64,000 bases of DNA from Cellvibrionaceae bacterium (GTDB lineage Bacteria > Pseudomonadota > Gammaproteobacteria > Pseudomonadales > Cellvibrionaceae), in contig JAOXRT010000131.1 in NCBI GenBank assembly GCA_025800365.1, forward strand, positions 41,867 to 105,866, written 5' to 3'. Positions within the stretch are counted from its first letter, which is position 1. Every line of letters begins with the position of its first letter. The notes under the pieces were generated by a model, which searched no databases, was not told the origin of the DNA, and was given only the letters and a program-made list of their open reading frames with translations. The position numbers and the translations under genes are program-made. This document shows positions 53,563 through 62,206 of this stretch, in pieces.

Positions 53563-54969
53563 TTATAGATGCGATTCCGCGTACTCGGCCAAGATCGATC
53601 GAGGTACGCCCTGCAATTGAATATTTCCGCCCTGTTGAAAGCCTTTAAAACGCTCACTCAGATACGTTAATCCCGAACTGGTTGCATTGAGATAGGGGGT
53701 GTCAATTTGAGCAAGATTCCCCAAGCAAATTACTTTCGAGCCTGAGCCTGCACGAGTAATAATGGTTTTAATTTGATGGGGCGTTAGGTTTTGACACTCA
53801 TCAATTAAAATCAAGCTATGTTGAAAGCTACGGCCGCGAATATAGTTCAGAGACTTAAAATGCAAAGGTACTTTGTTGAGTACATAATCAACGCTGCCCG
53901 AGCAATCTTCGTCATCACAGTGCAAGGCTTCTAAGTTGTCTGTAATAGCGCCCAGCCAGGGTTCCATTTTTTCTGCTTCAGTACCTGGTAAAAATCCGAT
54001 GTCTTCATCTAAGCCTTGGGTTGAGCGAGTGGCAATAATCCTGCGATAGTATTTATTAGCGACGGTCATTTCTATTGCAGCAGCCAAGGCTAAAATAGTT
54101 TTTCCGGAACCCGCTGAACCCGTTAGATTAACAATATGTACATCGGGGTCGAGTAATAAGTTTAAGGCGCAGGCCTGATAGATATCCCTAGGCTTTAAGC
54201 CCCAAGCCTCGGTTTCCATTAATTGATGTTGGTCTAGGTGTAATAGCTGAACTTCTTCTTCACTTACCTCCAGCACTCTGCCTACAAATCCTTGCTCGTC
54301 TAGAACAAACTGATTGGGTGTGCATTCTTGTAAAATTTGGCAGCGTTTTAGATGATGGATGGTTCGTCCTAATTCCTGCAGAGTGTCGACTTGCTGAATT
54401 TGATCCCAGAAGCTGCCCGAGAATTCCAAGAAACCTTTGTTCAGCTTTTCAATATCGGTAACAAGTTGATCGTTATGGTAGTCCTCAGCTTCGATCCCGC
54501 AACCTTTAGCTTTTAAGCGCATATTGATGTCTTTACTGATAAGCACAATATGTTCTTCTGGGTTCTGGCGCTGTAAAAAATAGATATCGTTGAGTATTTT
54601 ATTGTCGTTGAGGTGAGTGGGTAATGTGCTAACACCTTCCGGTGTCTGTTGCATGATAATGGATAAGCTACCAAGCTCTGGGCTTTTTTCCCCGCGCTTG
54701 ATGGGAACGCCAGCTTCGATTTCGTCTAAATCGGCACGGCCTAGAATTTTGTCCAGCTCTCGAATGGCCTGCCGGCAATCGGCAGCGACAGCGTTGCGAC
54801 CACTTTTTAAAGAGTCCAGCTCTTCAAGCACGGTCATTGGGATGGATATTTTATGTTCTTCGAAGTTCAGTAGTGCAGTTGGATCGTGAATTAAAACATT
54901 TGTATCTAATACATAGCGAGTGTTTTTTGTTTTTTGTGTATTCCTAATGGTCAACAGCGATTCACCCAT
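53563..54969 (-). CDS. PhoH family ATPase with N-terminal PIN domain
   Basis: A 468-residue protein: PIN nuclease-like domain at about 20-150 (YVLDTNVLIHDPTAL, VLEELDSLK) and a PhoH ATPase domain at about 240-460 (Walker A NLTGSAGSGKTILALAAA, SLILIDECQNLTPHQIKTII). PIN-PhoH proteins (PhoH2 type) act on RNA as helicase/ribonuclease; the PIN acidic residues (Asp in LDTN) appear present. The ATG at 54969 with AAAGGGAT upstream was chosen over the ORF start at 55041. It is convergent with the YpfJ-type gene. Confidence 0.92.
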   Translation of the reverse strand: MGESLLTIRNTQKTKNTRYVLDTNVLIHDPTALLNFEEHKISIPMTVLEELDSLKSGRNAVAADCRQAIRELDKILGRADLDEIEAGVPIKRGEKSPELGSLSIIMQQTPEGVSTLPTHLNDNKILNDIYFLQRQNPEEHIVLISKDINMRLKAKGCGIEAEDYHNDQLVTDIEKLNKGFLEFSGSFWDQIQQVDTLQELGRTIHHLKRCQILQECTPNQFVLDEQGFVGRVLEVSEEEVQLLHLDQHQLMETEAWGLKPRDIYQACALNLLLDPDVHIVNLTGSAGSGKTILALAAAIEMTVANKYYRRIIATRSTQGLDEDIGFLPGTEAEKMEPWLGAITDNLEALHCDDEDCSGSVDYVLNKVPLHFKSLNYIRGRSFQHSLILIDECQNLTPHQIKTIITRAGSGSKVICLGNLAQIDTPYLNATSSGLTYLSERFKGFQQGGNIQLQGVPRSILAEYAESHL

Positions 54970-55401
54970 ATGTAATCCCTTTTTTAGTGGAGTGGGAATG
55001 ACTGAGCTAATTCGGCAGTTTAGCTTGCTTAGCAAAGCCACCTTTGATTTTTATAACAGTATTAAGTGATTAAAACTAGGGCTTAATCGTGACGGTTTTT
55101 TTAAATTTTAGAAGTTGAATGAAGGTGGGAGGGGTGACGGGAACCCACAATATTTCCACCTTTGAACGCCTTTGGCAAGCGCTTTGCGAAATAAATTTTG
55201 CTAAATTTTTAAGTGTGAAAATATGCTAGATAAATCAGCTGGTTAGAGCTATCAAACCTAAAATTGTAGAATTACCATTGTGGGGTTTATAGCGATGAAA
55301 TCGAGGGTTTGGCCTAGAATTATTGGGGAAAAACTTTATTGAGCAAATAGTTAAACTGACAGGCGGCCAAGTATCAAATGCCTTGGCCGCCTGAAAATCA
55401 C
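54970..55401. other. Non-coding gap upstream of the PhoH gene
   Basis: About 430 bases, AT-rich, with no convincing reading frame on either strand. Apart from the hairpin at 55360-55393 near its right end, no recognised element was found; it must hold the promoter of the PIN-PhoH gene. Confidence 0.4.
55360..55393 (-). terminator. Hairpin after the PAS gene
   Basis: A perfect 12-bp stem, CAGGCGGCCAAG at 55360-55371 with CTTGGCCGCCTG at 55382-55393 around a 10-base loop, 8 bases beyond the minus-strand stop at 55402. Confidence 0.6.
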
Positions 55402-55863
55402 TTAGGCGCTGAGGGCAGCGTTATTCTCTTGGCCGAGTTTGTACATGGCCTCTTCGGTTACATCATAGACAATGACACAGATATGATTGACTTCTCCAGT
55501 TGTGGATACCAGTGGAATAATGGTCGTGTTCTGGTACATATGAGGCGCCGTGCAGGTAATTGGGCGATAGGTTTTGAATTTAAATAGATAAGGTCTTTGT
55601 TCCCAACTGCTAAATGCACTACTTTGAAGCAAAAATACCGATTCGGCTTTGCTGCGAAATCGAGCTTCGTCAATCTCCGGAAACAACTCAAAGAGATTTT
55701 TGTCTTTGGTGGAATTAGGGTGGTGCCCGCTGTGGTTTTCCATAAAGCCATTCCACAGTTGAATGCTGTAATCTTTATCCAAGACCGCAAGGCCAACATC
55801 GACATTCTGCAAAATATCGATATACCAATAAAACTCTTTTAATTGATCATCTTGTTCGATCAT
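55402..55863 (-). CDS. Stand-alone PAS domain protein
   Basis: A 153-residue cytoplasmic protein consisting almost only of one PAS domain (about residues 10-140): ILQNVDVGLAVLDKDYSIQLWN is the typical opening, and NLFELFPEID and GEVNHICVIVYDVTEEA the middle and end. No kinase or cyclase domain is attached, so it probably passes a signal through protein contact. It follows the receiver-CheC-like gene by 5 bases and is co-transcribed with it. Confidence 0.82.
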   Translation of the reverse strand: MIEQDDQLKEFYWYIDILQNVDVGLAVLDKDYSIQLWNGFMENHSGHHPNSTKDKNLFELFPEIDEARFRSKAESVFLLQSSAFSSWEQRPYLFKFKTYRPITCTAPHMYQNTTIIPLVSTTGEVNHICVIVYDVTEEAMYKLGQENNAALSA

Positions 55864-55868
55864 GATGT

Positions 55869-56945
55869 TTAGTCGTCCAATAAATAAGATGCGTGATGCG
55901 CCAAATGCGGAATGCTATCTTCGGTAAAAAACAGTAGTAGGTCGCATTTGATTGGATAATCTTCAATGGCGTAACTCAGCTCGATTGCTAAGGTGCGTTG
56001 CCAGGCTTGGTTTTTGGTTTCTAGCAGCTGGCTTACATCACAGTGCTGGCCTAACACTACTGGGGCGCCGCGACTGAAATGTAAATCGAGCTGTTCGGCT
56101 AAGCCTTTTAAATAGGCCCCTACTAAGATATTGGATATATCCATCAGCACCTCGAGTTCGGCGCTGTCATCAAGTTGCCCTTTGTAGTTCAGCAATGCGG
56201 CCATATCACCAAAGCTGGAGTCGTTTAAAATCAGCAGCGCTTCACCGCTAATCCCTGAGCCTATAAAGCCTTGGCACACTCCAGAGGTTTCATCAAAATC
56301 TTCTACTGAAGCAAAGGCCATGCAGAGCTCGCTGACTTCGATGAGGTTGACGTTGGGTATGGGCAGTTCTACAAAAACTTTCAATAAGCGAGCCAGCATG
56401 TCGCCTGCTTGCCCCATGGCGACATTGGAAACCTCCTGAAGGCAATCACGTAATTGCGGGTCTAATTCCGTTATGCTCTCGCTGCTTGGTTTTTCGCTAA
56501 TTGCCTGTGGCTTGCTGGGCTTTTGCTTTTCGGCTTGAGGTTCAGCTGGCTGCTCGTCTTTGTTGGCCATCAGCTCGGCATCAATAATGCCGTACTCGAG
56601 TAACATACTGGTCAGCTTGTCCTTATCGACGGGCTTTTTGATAAAGTCGATAGCGCCCAGCTGCTTCACTCGGCTGCGGGCCTCTGGCTGAATATCACCA
56701 GAAATGACAACCACCATGGTTTCGAGATCTTGTGCGCGAATAGCCTCTAATACTTCATAGCCGTCCATAACGGGCATGTTCAGATCTAGCAGCAACAATT
56801 CTGCTTTGCCTTCTTTGATAGCCGCGACGCCCTCTTCGCCATTGCTGGCAAAACTTACATCAACCGGCCAGCCATCAGGCAGTGAGCGAGCGCACTGTTT
56901 ACGCGCCATATTGGAGTCGTCGCAGATTAATACGGGAGTGGACAT
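55869..56945 (-). CDS. Response regulator fused to a CheC/CheX-like domain
   Basis: A 358-residue protein. The receiver domain (about 1-120) has phospho-acceptor Asp54 in LLLLDLNMPVMDG, the acidic pair in LICDDSN, and IKKPVDKDK near its end. An acidic linker (about 120-165) leads to a CheC/CheX-like domain (about 165-350) with CheC-type helices LQEVSNVAMGQAGD (E-x-x-N phosphatase pair) and LMDISNILVGAYLKG (Asp in place of the first Glu). CheC-family domains remove phosphate from CheY-type regulators. It may adjust chemotaxis or a related phosphorelay. First gene of a pair with the PAS protein. Confidence 0.85.
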   Translation of the reverse strand: MSTPVLICDDSNMARKQCARSLPDGWPVDVSFASNGEEGVAAIKEGKAELLLLDLNMPVMDGYEVLEAIRAQDLETMVVVISGDIQPEARSRVKQLGAIDFIKKPVDKDKLTSMLLEYGIIDAELMANKDEQPAEPQAEKQKPSKPQAISEKPSSESITELDPQLRDCLQEVSNVAMGQAGDMLARLLKVFVELPIPNVNLIEVSELCMAFASVEDFDETSGVCQGFIGSGISGEALLILNDSSFGDMAALLNYKGQLDDSAELEVLMDISNILVGAYLKGLAEQLDLHFSRGAPVVLGQHCDVSQLLETKNQAWQRTLAIELSYAIEDYPIKCDLLLFFTEDSIPHLAHHASYLLDD

Positions 56946-57231
56946 GGTTTGCTCTTATTTTTGAAACTACTAATAAATGTAGCAGAGAATTTTCAGCTTA
57001 CTGGCAGATATCGACCACTTGATAACTTTTAAGAGACTCATTGAGAAAGTTTGTGCGCGAAACACTCGAATTGTGTGATTTATTTCCTCATTTTGGCTGT
57101 TGTTATTCATTTCAGGTTCAACTTGGAAAAGCATAATGTTTGGCTCTTTAGTGCCAATAGGCGAATAAATCCATCAAACTAACGAATTAGCTTTCGGTTT
57201 GGGGGCAAGGTATTACCCACAGGGAAGAGCA

Positions 57232-57795
57232 ATGAGTGAGCATAAAGTAGTTTTTGTAGGGCCCTCTGGTGCTGGGAAAAGCACAGCGATTAAGACCATC
57301 AGCGAGGTGAGGTCGTCAATTGATGAGCACAGCTTTGCATTGGCGAACCCTCAGCATAATGTGCTGTTTGGTGACTCCATCGATTATGAGCTGATTAATA
57401 TGCGCGATGGCCAGTCGATGCACTTGCTTGGTACTCAGGGCAGTCAAAACAGCGAGACTATTCAGGTTTTACTCCGCAGAGGCGTGGCGGCCGTGGTTAT
57501 CTTAATCAGCAATGCGGTGCACAATCCCTTGGCGATGCTGCGAGAGCAACTTCTGCAAATAGGGGATTTGGCAAAAAGCACACGCATTGTGGTGGGTATC
57601 AGCCATATGGATGTTAAGCCAGACCCAGGAGCTACGGTGTTTAGCCGTGAGCTGCACAAGTTTCAAGTCTTCGAATGCTTGGAGCAGAATATCCCTTTGC
57701 TTGTGGTCGACCCTAGAGATCAGCAAGATATGGCGCTGTTGATGGAGACCGCACTTTATATAAGCCGTGACGGTGAACAGCAAGAGCGCGCCTAG
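57232..57795 (+). CDS. Small Ras-like P-loop GTPase (COG2229 type)
   Basis: A 187-residue cytoplasmic protein with the Walker A motif VFVGPSGAGKSTAIKTIS at about residues 6-23 and a mid-protein MRDGQSMHLLGTQGSQNSE in the switch region. It resembles the small MglA/COG2229-like GTPases that often work with receiver or roadblock proteins in cell polarity and motility; the usual NKxD base-recognition motif is replaced by VGISHMDVKP. The ATG at 57232 has AGGGAAG upstream and replaces an earlier in-frame start at 57199. Divergent from the receiver-CheC-like gene. Confidence 0.7.
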   Translation: MSEHKVVFVGPSGAGKSTAIKTISEVRSSIDEHSFALANPQHNVLFGDSIDYELINMRDGQSMHLLGTQGSQNSETIQVLLRRGVAAVVILISNAVHNPLAMLREQLLQIGDLAKSTRIVVGISHMDVKPDPGATVFSRELHKFQVFECLEQNIPLLVVDPRDQQDMALLMETALYISRDGEQQERA

Positions 57796-57830
57796 TGTGA
57801 ACACTAGGCGCCTATTCAGTGCTTAGGCGC
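57788..57830. terminator. Alternative hairpins between the GTPase and mksB genes
   Basis: GCGCCTAGTGT (57788-57798) pairs with ACACTAGGCGC (57801-57811), and a shared GCGCCTA (57808-57814) can instead pair with TAGGCGC (57824-57830). The two stems exclude each other. The first includes the GTPase stop codon. Likely termination between convergent genes. Confidence 0.55.
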
Positions 57831-57855
57831 ATCAATATTTAGGCCCGCCAATATA

Positions 57856-57916
57856 GCTAAATACCTTCCATAAAATCCAACATTGCTAAATACCTTCCAT
57901 AAAATCCAACATTGCT
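57856..57916. repeat. 29-bp tandem repeat across the mksB stop codon
   Basis: Two exact 29-base copies (57856-57884 and 57885-57913) plus three bases of a third. The second copy contains the last codons and stop of the SMC-like gene (MLDFMEGI-stop on the minus strand); the first lies just downstream. The unit is not a multiple of three. Confidence 0.9.
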
Positions 57917-60900
57917 TGATGCCTTACCGTTTTACGGTGTTTGGCCCATAACTCTTTGATTTTATCGTTGTTACAAACCTTGCGGTCCACCAAGACACGG
58001 GTTTGCAGCTCGCCTACGGCTTGCGTCGCCGGACACTTGCTGAATATGGTTTGGTGGCTGATTAAATCCATAAATGGCCCCGATTTGCTGGTCGGCATAA
58101 TAAACAGCAACTGTAGGCCAAGCGATTCAGTTAAATAGTGAATGACCTGGCGCGAGCGGGTTTCGTCCATTTTTGAGAAGGCTTCATCCACAAGCACCAT
58201 CCGGCAGTGGGTATTGCCCTCATTAAAGCGGAAGGCAGAGGTTACCGCCGCTGCGCGAATTATGTAAGCTGGGGTTTCCAGCTGCCCGCCGGAGCCAGTG
58301 CCGTAGGTACTAAGGGCAATTGCCTCCTTGTTGAGTGGTTCTTTATAAATCTCGTAATTGCGATAATTACGATAGTCACTGATGCGATTGAGTTCACGCA
58401 AGGCAGTTTGCTCATCCTTATCCAACAGCATAGCGAGTAATCTATCGCGAACCTGTTGTGATTTTTTACTCAGCTCGGCATCAAATAGAGAGTTACCATC
58501 ACCGAGGTCTGGGGTATCAATAACTTCTTTAAAGAACTTATAGTATTCCTTAAATTCCGGAATCCAGTCGTAGCCAAAGAAAAAACGCTCTCGATCATCA
58601 CCAAAACGGTGATGTTGAAGTTCCAGGTTTAAAACTTCGAGTTGTTCCTTACCATCACCAATTGCTTGATAGATCGAATGACATAAATTGCTCACAAAGG
58701 CCGTATTAAAGCTGTCTTTGAGGGCAAGTAGATTTTCATGTTTTCCAACAAGAACATTGTTTCTGAGGGAGTGATAAACGCCATCAATATTTTGCTGTGC
58801 GTGTTGCACCTGCTTGTACATCTCAACGCTGTCGCGGCTATCACTGCTGGAGAGATAAGGAATCACACAGTGGCTGTTACATAGTTGGTTATGTTGGCTT
58901 AGCTGTTGATCTAGGCGGCGCTCAATTTGCTCGAGTTGCCCTTTTAAATCATTGCACTGGGGCAGCAAACTGTCGCTGGCATTGCTGGCGATATGTTCCG
59001 CATTGCCCAGAGCTTCTTGGCTGTCGAAGTTGCTGCTATGTTTGGCAATATCTTCGACGGCAGACTCACCTTGTTCGAGCTGCAACTGTAAGCTATCTTG
59101 CTCATCGGCTAATTTATCAATGGCAATTTCAAGTTGCTGAGATTTATTTTTATACTCGCCTTGGGCCTGATGCTGTTCATTGATTTGCTTTTCTAAAGAT
59201 AGATGTTCACCTTTCAACTGTTGTAGCTGCGCCTCAAGGTCATCAAATTCGCTGAGATCAAGATTGCTTATGTCCTGCTCGGCTTGCTCCAGTTCGCGAT
59301 AGCATTCTAGTAACTCATGAACAATATCTACCGACTTAGGCGCAGTGATCTTGTCGCAAGCGTCTAGGCAATTAGCCGCCTCTCGGTAAGATATTTCTAA
59401 ATGCTTGCTCTGCGCTAAAAGCTCGTCAATTTGCTCACGCTTGGCGATTACCGCACGATCACGAGCGCCCTGGCCGAATAGTAGGTCACCAGCATCGATA
59501 TCACAGCGGAACATGGCATAGTTGCCTGCGCCAATGCCGTTGGCGCATAAGCCTCGATGGAGTCCTCGAAGCTCTTGCTCATCTTCCGCGCGCACCACAC
59601 TGCCGTATGAAGCGCGAATATAATATTCGGCTGTTTTGTGGCTGAACTCCATCAATTCGACGATAGAACCTTTCGGTGTGTTGAGCCGACTCGCATCTCG
59701 AGCTGCTTTATGGCCTTGAATGACGCGAGCTCTATTTTGGCCGCCCCGCCTACCGCCAATGTTTCGAACAATGGCGATTGCCTCGGCCTCATAGTCGGCC
59801 TCTACGATAATGCCAAATCTAGCGCCGCCGATATATCCCTCGATGGCCATCTGCCACTGTGGATCGCTGACTTCAATAAAATCACAAAGCACTGCGGGCT
59901 TGGCCTCTGGGCACTCTTGCTCAATGGCGCTTAAGGCCTGCTGTATATATCCAGGGTAGGAGATCTTGCTTTGACCGAGGCGTTGAACTTCAAGTTCGCG
60001 TGCATCGATTTGTTGGCGATTTCTATCTTGTTTTTCTCGGCGCCTTTGAGCCAAGGCAAAGAGTTGGTCTCGCAGACTGTCCTGGCCTTCTTCGCTATAG
60101 TGCACCACCGAGTAAAGATGTTGATGGCTATTATCTCGCTTAACAAGCTCTTCAAGCTTCCTTTCTAAGTCGCCGCTGCCAAGGAAATCGATGGTCATTA
60201 GTTTTTGCGCATCGATGCCGGTTTCATCCCCAAGGGATATCACCTGTTTAAGCGCTTTTTGGCATAAACCATGACCTAAGCTAGGACACTCTAACTCCAG
60301 CGAGCTTTGCTGAATAGTTTTCAGTAGCTTCTGGGCTTGCTGGTAGTTTTCACTAAATCTGTGCAGTTGTTGCAGTAGTCGTGGTGCTTGGCTGCTAAGT
60401 TGTTGCTGAGACTTTTCCGCCAAGGCTTGCAATTCATCTTTGTCTTTTAACGCAGAAATGCCCTTTCGCTTGGCGGTAAGCTCGGTGATTTGATCGAACA
60501 GAATACTCTTTTTGCGCTCAGCCAGCTCGATACTGTGCAAGCCATCTTTGGCAGACAGTTGGTTTTGCTGCTGCTGATCTTTCTTGGCGAGGTAACTTTT
60601 TTGCAGGCTTCGTTGTCTGCGGTAGAGCTCGGCATATTCTAAGACTCGAATTTGTTGCCAAATATCCAAAAACTCTACGGCATTGCCATTGGCGTTTTCT
60701 AAGCGATCAATGGATTCATTCAGGGCGCGAGTTTCTTGCTCCATGCCATGAATAGTTTTCATGAGCTCCGAAACCTGGCGGATATCTTCGCTTAAATCCT
60801 TAGGCTCAAGAACTTCTTTGGCTACAAATTCATTGATACTCTTTACCGGCTTATAGGCCATAAAATTGGAAAAGGTCTTGGCGGCGTGCTTCGCTTCGCG

Positions 60901-61536
60901 ATCAGAAACTGCGCCGCTTTGCCCACGAAGAGCACCATATAAGCGACGCAAATAACTACTTTTTTTATCGTAGCTTTCTACCGATTCTTGGCCGAACTCA
61001 ATACGCAAGTTTTTGGCAAGGTTGCCCATTGGCAGGATATATTTTCCGCCCTTATCTTCTTTTACAAAGGTGGCAAGGTTGATGGCCCCAACAGGGACAT
61101 GCTCGCTAGGGACTATTAAAAACAGCAATTCATCTTGGCGAGCTTGGCGCTGTTTGCCGGCGGTTTCTAAGCTTGCCTGTACTGCCATTATCGCCCAGAA
61201 CGCCTGCCCGCTTTCACCTTGAGTCGGGTGAAACAAAGCGGCAATATAGCCTTGGCATTTGGTGGGGCGGGCGTAACTGCCGTCGTCACAGCCTAATATA
61301 TAGGATGCTAGTGTTCGAACCTGTTTTCCGCCACGGCCGCGCTGACTGGTTTCGTCTTGCCCAGGGTTGTAATTAAATAAGTTTTCATGGGCTGCGGTCA
61401 TTAATGTTTGCAGCGCATCTGCCGCCGTGGTTTTGCCCGATCCATTGCCGCCAGAAAATAGATTGACGGGGCCGAAGTCAAATTCGATAGGAGGTATATT
61501 GCCCCAATTAACGAGGATGGCCTTCTTACAAAACAT
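57886..61536 (-). CDS. mksB: SMC-like condensin ATPase MksB (JetC-like)
   Basis: A 1216-residue SMC-like ATPase. The N-terminal Walker A FSGGNGSGKTTAADALQ is at about residues 27-43; two long coiled-coil arms flank a central hinge-like region (about 530-650). The C-terminal part has the signature TYGTGSGGQLETPAYI and Walker B RMVLVDEAFSKMDETRSR. With the two genes upstream this is a MksBEF/JetABC-type complex. MksB-type condensins organise chromosomes; in Wadjet the fourth protein JetD cuts plasmid DNA. Its start shares one base with the mksE stop (TAATG). No jetD is present on either side. Confidence 0.9.
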   Translation of the reverse strand: MFCKKAILVNWGNIPPIEFDFGPVNLFSGGNGSGKTTAADALQTLMTAAHENLFNYNPGQDETSQRGRGGKQVRTLASYILGCDDGSYARPTKCQGYIAALFHPTQGESGQAFWAIMAVQASLETAGKQRQARQDELLFLIVPSEHVPVGAINLATFVKEDKGGKYILPMGNLAKNLRIEFGQESVESYDKKSSYLRRLYGALRGQSGAVSDREAKHAAKTFSNFMAYKPVKSINEFVAKEVLEPKDLSEDIRQVSELMKTIHGMEQETRALNESIDRLENANGNAVEFLDIWQQIRVLEYAELYRRQRSLQKSYLAKKDQQQQNQLSAKDGLHSIELAERKKSILFDQITELTAKRKGISALKDKDELQALAEKSQQQLSSQAPRLLQQLHRFSENYQQAQKLLKTIQQSSLELECPSLGHGLCQKALKQVISLGDETGIDAQKLMTIDFLGSGDLERKLEELVKRDNSHQHLYSVVHYSEEGQDSLRDQLFALAQRRREKQDRNRQQIDARELEVQRLGQSKISYPGYIQQALSAIEQECPEAKPAVLCDFIEVSDPQWQMAIEGYIGGARFGIIVEADYEAEAIAIVRNIGGRRGGQNRARVIQGHKAARDASRLNTPKGSIVELMEFSHKTAEYYIRASYGSVVRAEDEQELRGLHRGLCANGIGAGNYAMFRCDIDAGDLLFGQGARDRAVIAKREQIDELLAQSKHLEISYREAANCLDACDKITAPKSVDIVHELLECYRELEQAEQDISNLDLSEFDDLEAQLQQLKGEHLSLEKQINEQHQAQGEYKNKSQQLEIAIDKLADEQDSLQLQLEQGESAVEDIAKHSSNFDSQEALGNAEHIASNASDSLLPQCNDLKGQLEQIERRLDQQLSQHNQLCNSHCVIPYLSSSDSRDSVEMYKQVQHAQQNIDGVYHSLRNNVLVGKHENLLALKDSFNTAFVSNLCHSIYQAIGDGKEQLEVLNLELQHHRFGDDRERFFFGYDWIPEFKEYYKFFKEVIDTPDLGDGNSLFDAELSKKSQQVRDRLLAMLLDKDEQTALRELNRISDYRNYRNYEIYKEPLNKEAIALSTYGTGSGGQLETPAYIIRAAAVTSAFRFNEGNTHCRMVLVDEAFSKMDETRSRQVIHYLTESLGLQLLFIMPTSKSGPFMDLISHQTIFSKCPATQAVGELQTRVLVDRKVCNNDKIKELWAKHRKTVRHQAMLDFMEGI

Positions 61537-62198
61537 TAGTCATCTCCCTCGCTCTGATTTAGACCACTTTGACTTTCTGGATCAAGTTGAGCGAGCACCT
61601 CATGGCTGACTAAGCTGCTAATGCCGGGCTGAATGCTGATCCAGCTTTCTGCATCTTCGTTGCCGGTTTCGCCATTGAAACGAATAATACGCAGCTGTCG
61701 TAAATTGCGGAAAAGTTGGCGACGCTCTTGTTGAGCTTCTGGCAGTTTGCGCTTGAGGAGATTGTTTAAACTGATGGCTATTTCTTCCATAGAGATCAAA
61801 ACACAGCCCTTGTCGTCCACTAAGCCTTCGCGTAGTGACTTTTCATATTCCACACGCAATACCAGTATCAAGGCCATCTCCATTTGATTGGGGCGATGAC
61901 GAAAGCCTTGATTGAATGGGCTATGTTCGTCGTCTTGAAGGTTCGGGGCCTTGGCGCCAGGCGGGTATATTCGGACAAAACAAAACTGTTCATCATGCTC
62001 GATACGAACACCAATAATTGATAGATAATCATCAACCAGTTCTTGGCATTGTAGGTAGCGGTCGTAGAGCACAGCTTCGATTTGGCTTTCATCACGATTG
62101 ATAATGCCATAGTCCAAAAGACGAATCATGAGCTCTGAAAAGTCTTCCACCCGGATGGCTTTTTCGTGTAGAGCCTGTTGTAGCATTTGATTGAACAT
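61536..62198 (-). CDS. mksE: Condensin subunit MksE (JetB-like, DUF4194)
   Basis: A 220-residue winged-helix-type subunit of the DUF4194 family, with [18 protein letters not shown]-like and [12 protein letters not shown] segments and an acidic tail. In MksBEF the E subunit joins the F kleisin to the SMC-like B subunit. Residues such as [20 protein letters not shown] are typical. Placed 8 bases after mksF, and its stop overlaps the mksB start by one base, so the three products are made together. Confidence 0.88.
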   Translation of the reverse strand: MFNQMLQQALHEKAIRVEDFSELMIRLLDYGIINRDESQIEAVLYDRYLQCQELVDDYLSIIGVRIEHDEQFCFVRIYPPGAKAPNLQDDEHSPFNQGFRHRPNQMEMALILVLRVEYEKSLREGLVDDKGCVLISMEEIAISLNNLLKRKLPEAQQERRQLFRNLRQLRIIRFNGETGNEDAESWISIQPGISSLVSHEVLAQLDPESQSGLNQSEGDD

Positions 62199-62206
62199 AA
62201 AATTTG

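Noticed and set aside
58797-59183. A 128-codon plus-strand frame inside mksB
   Set aside because: Antisense to the coiled-coil region, Cys- and Trp-rich in a way typical of shadow frames.
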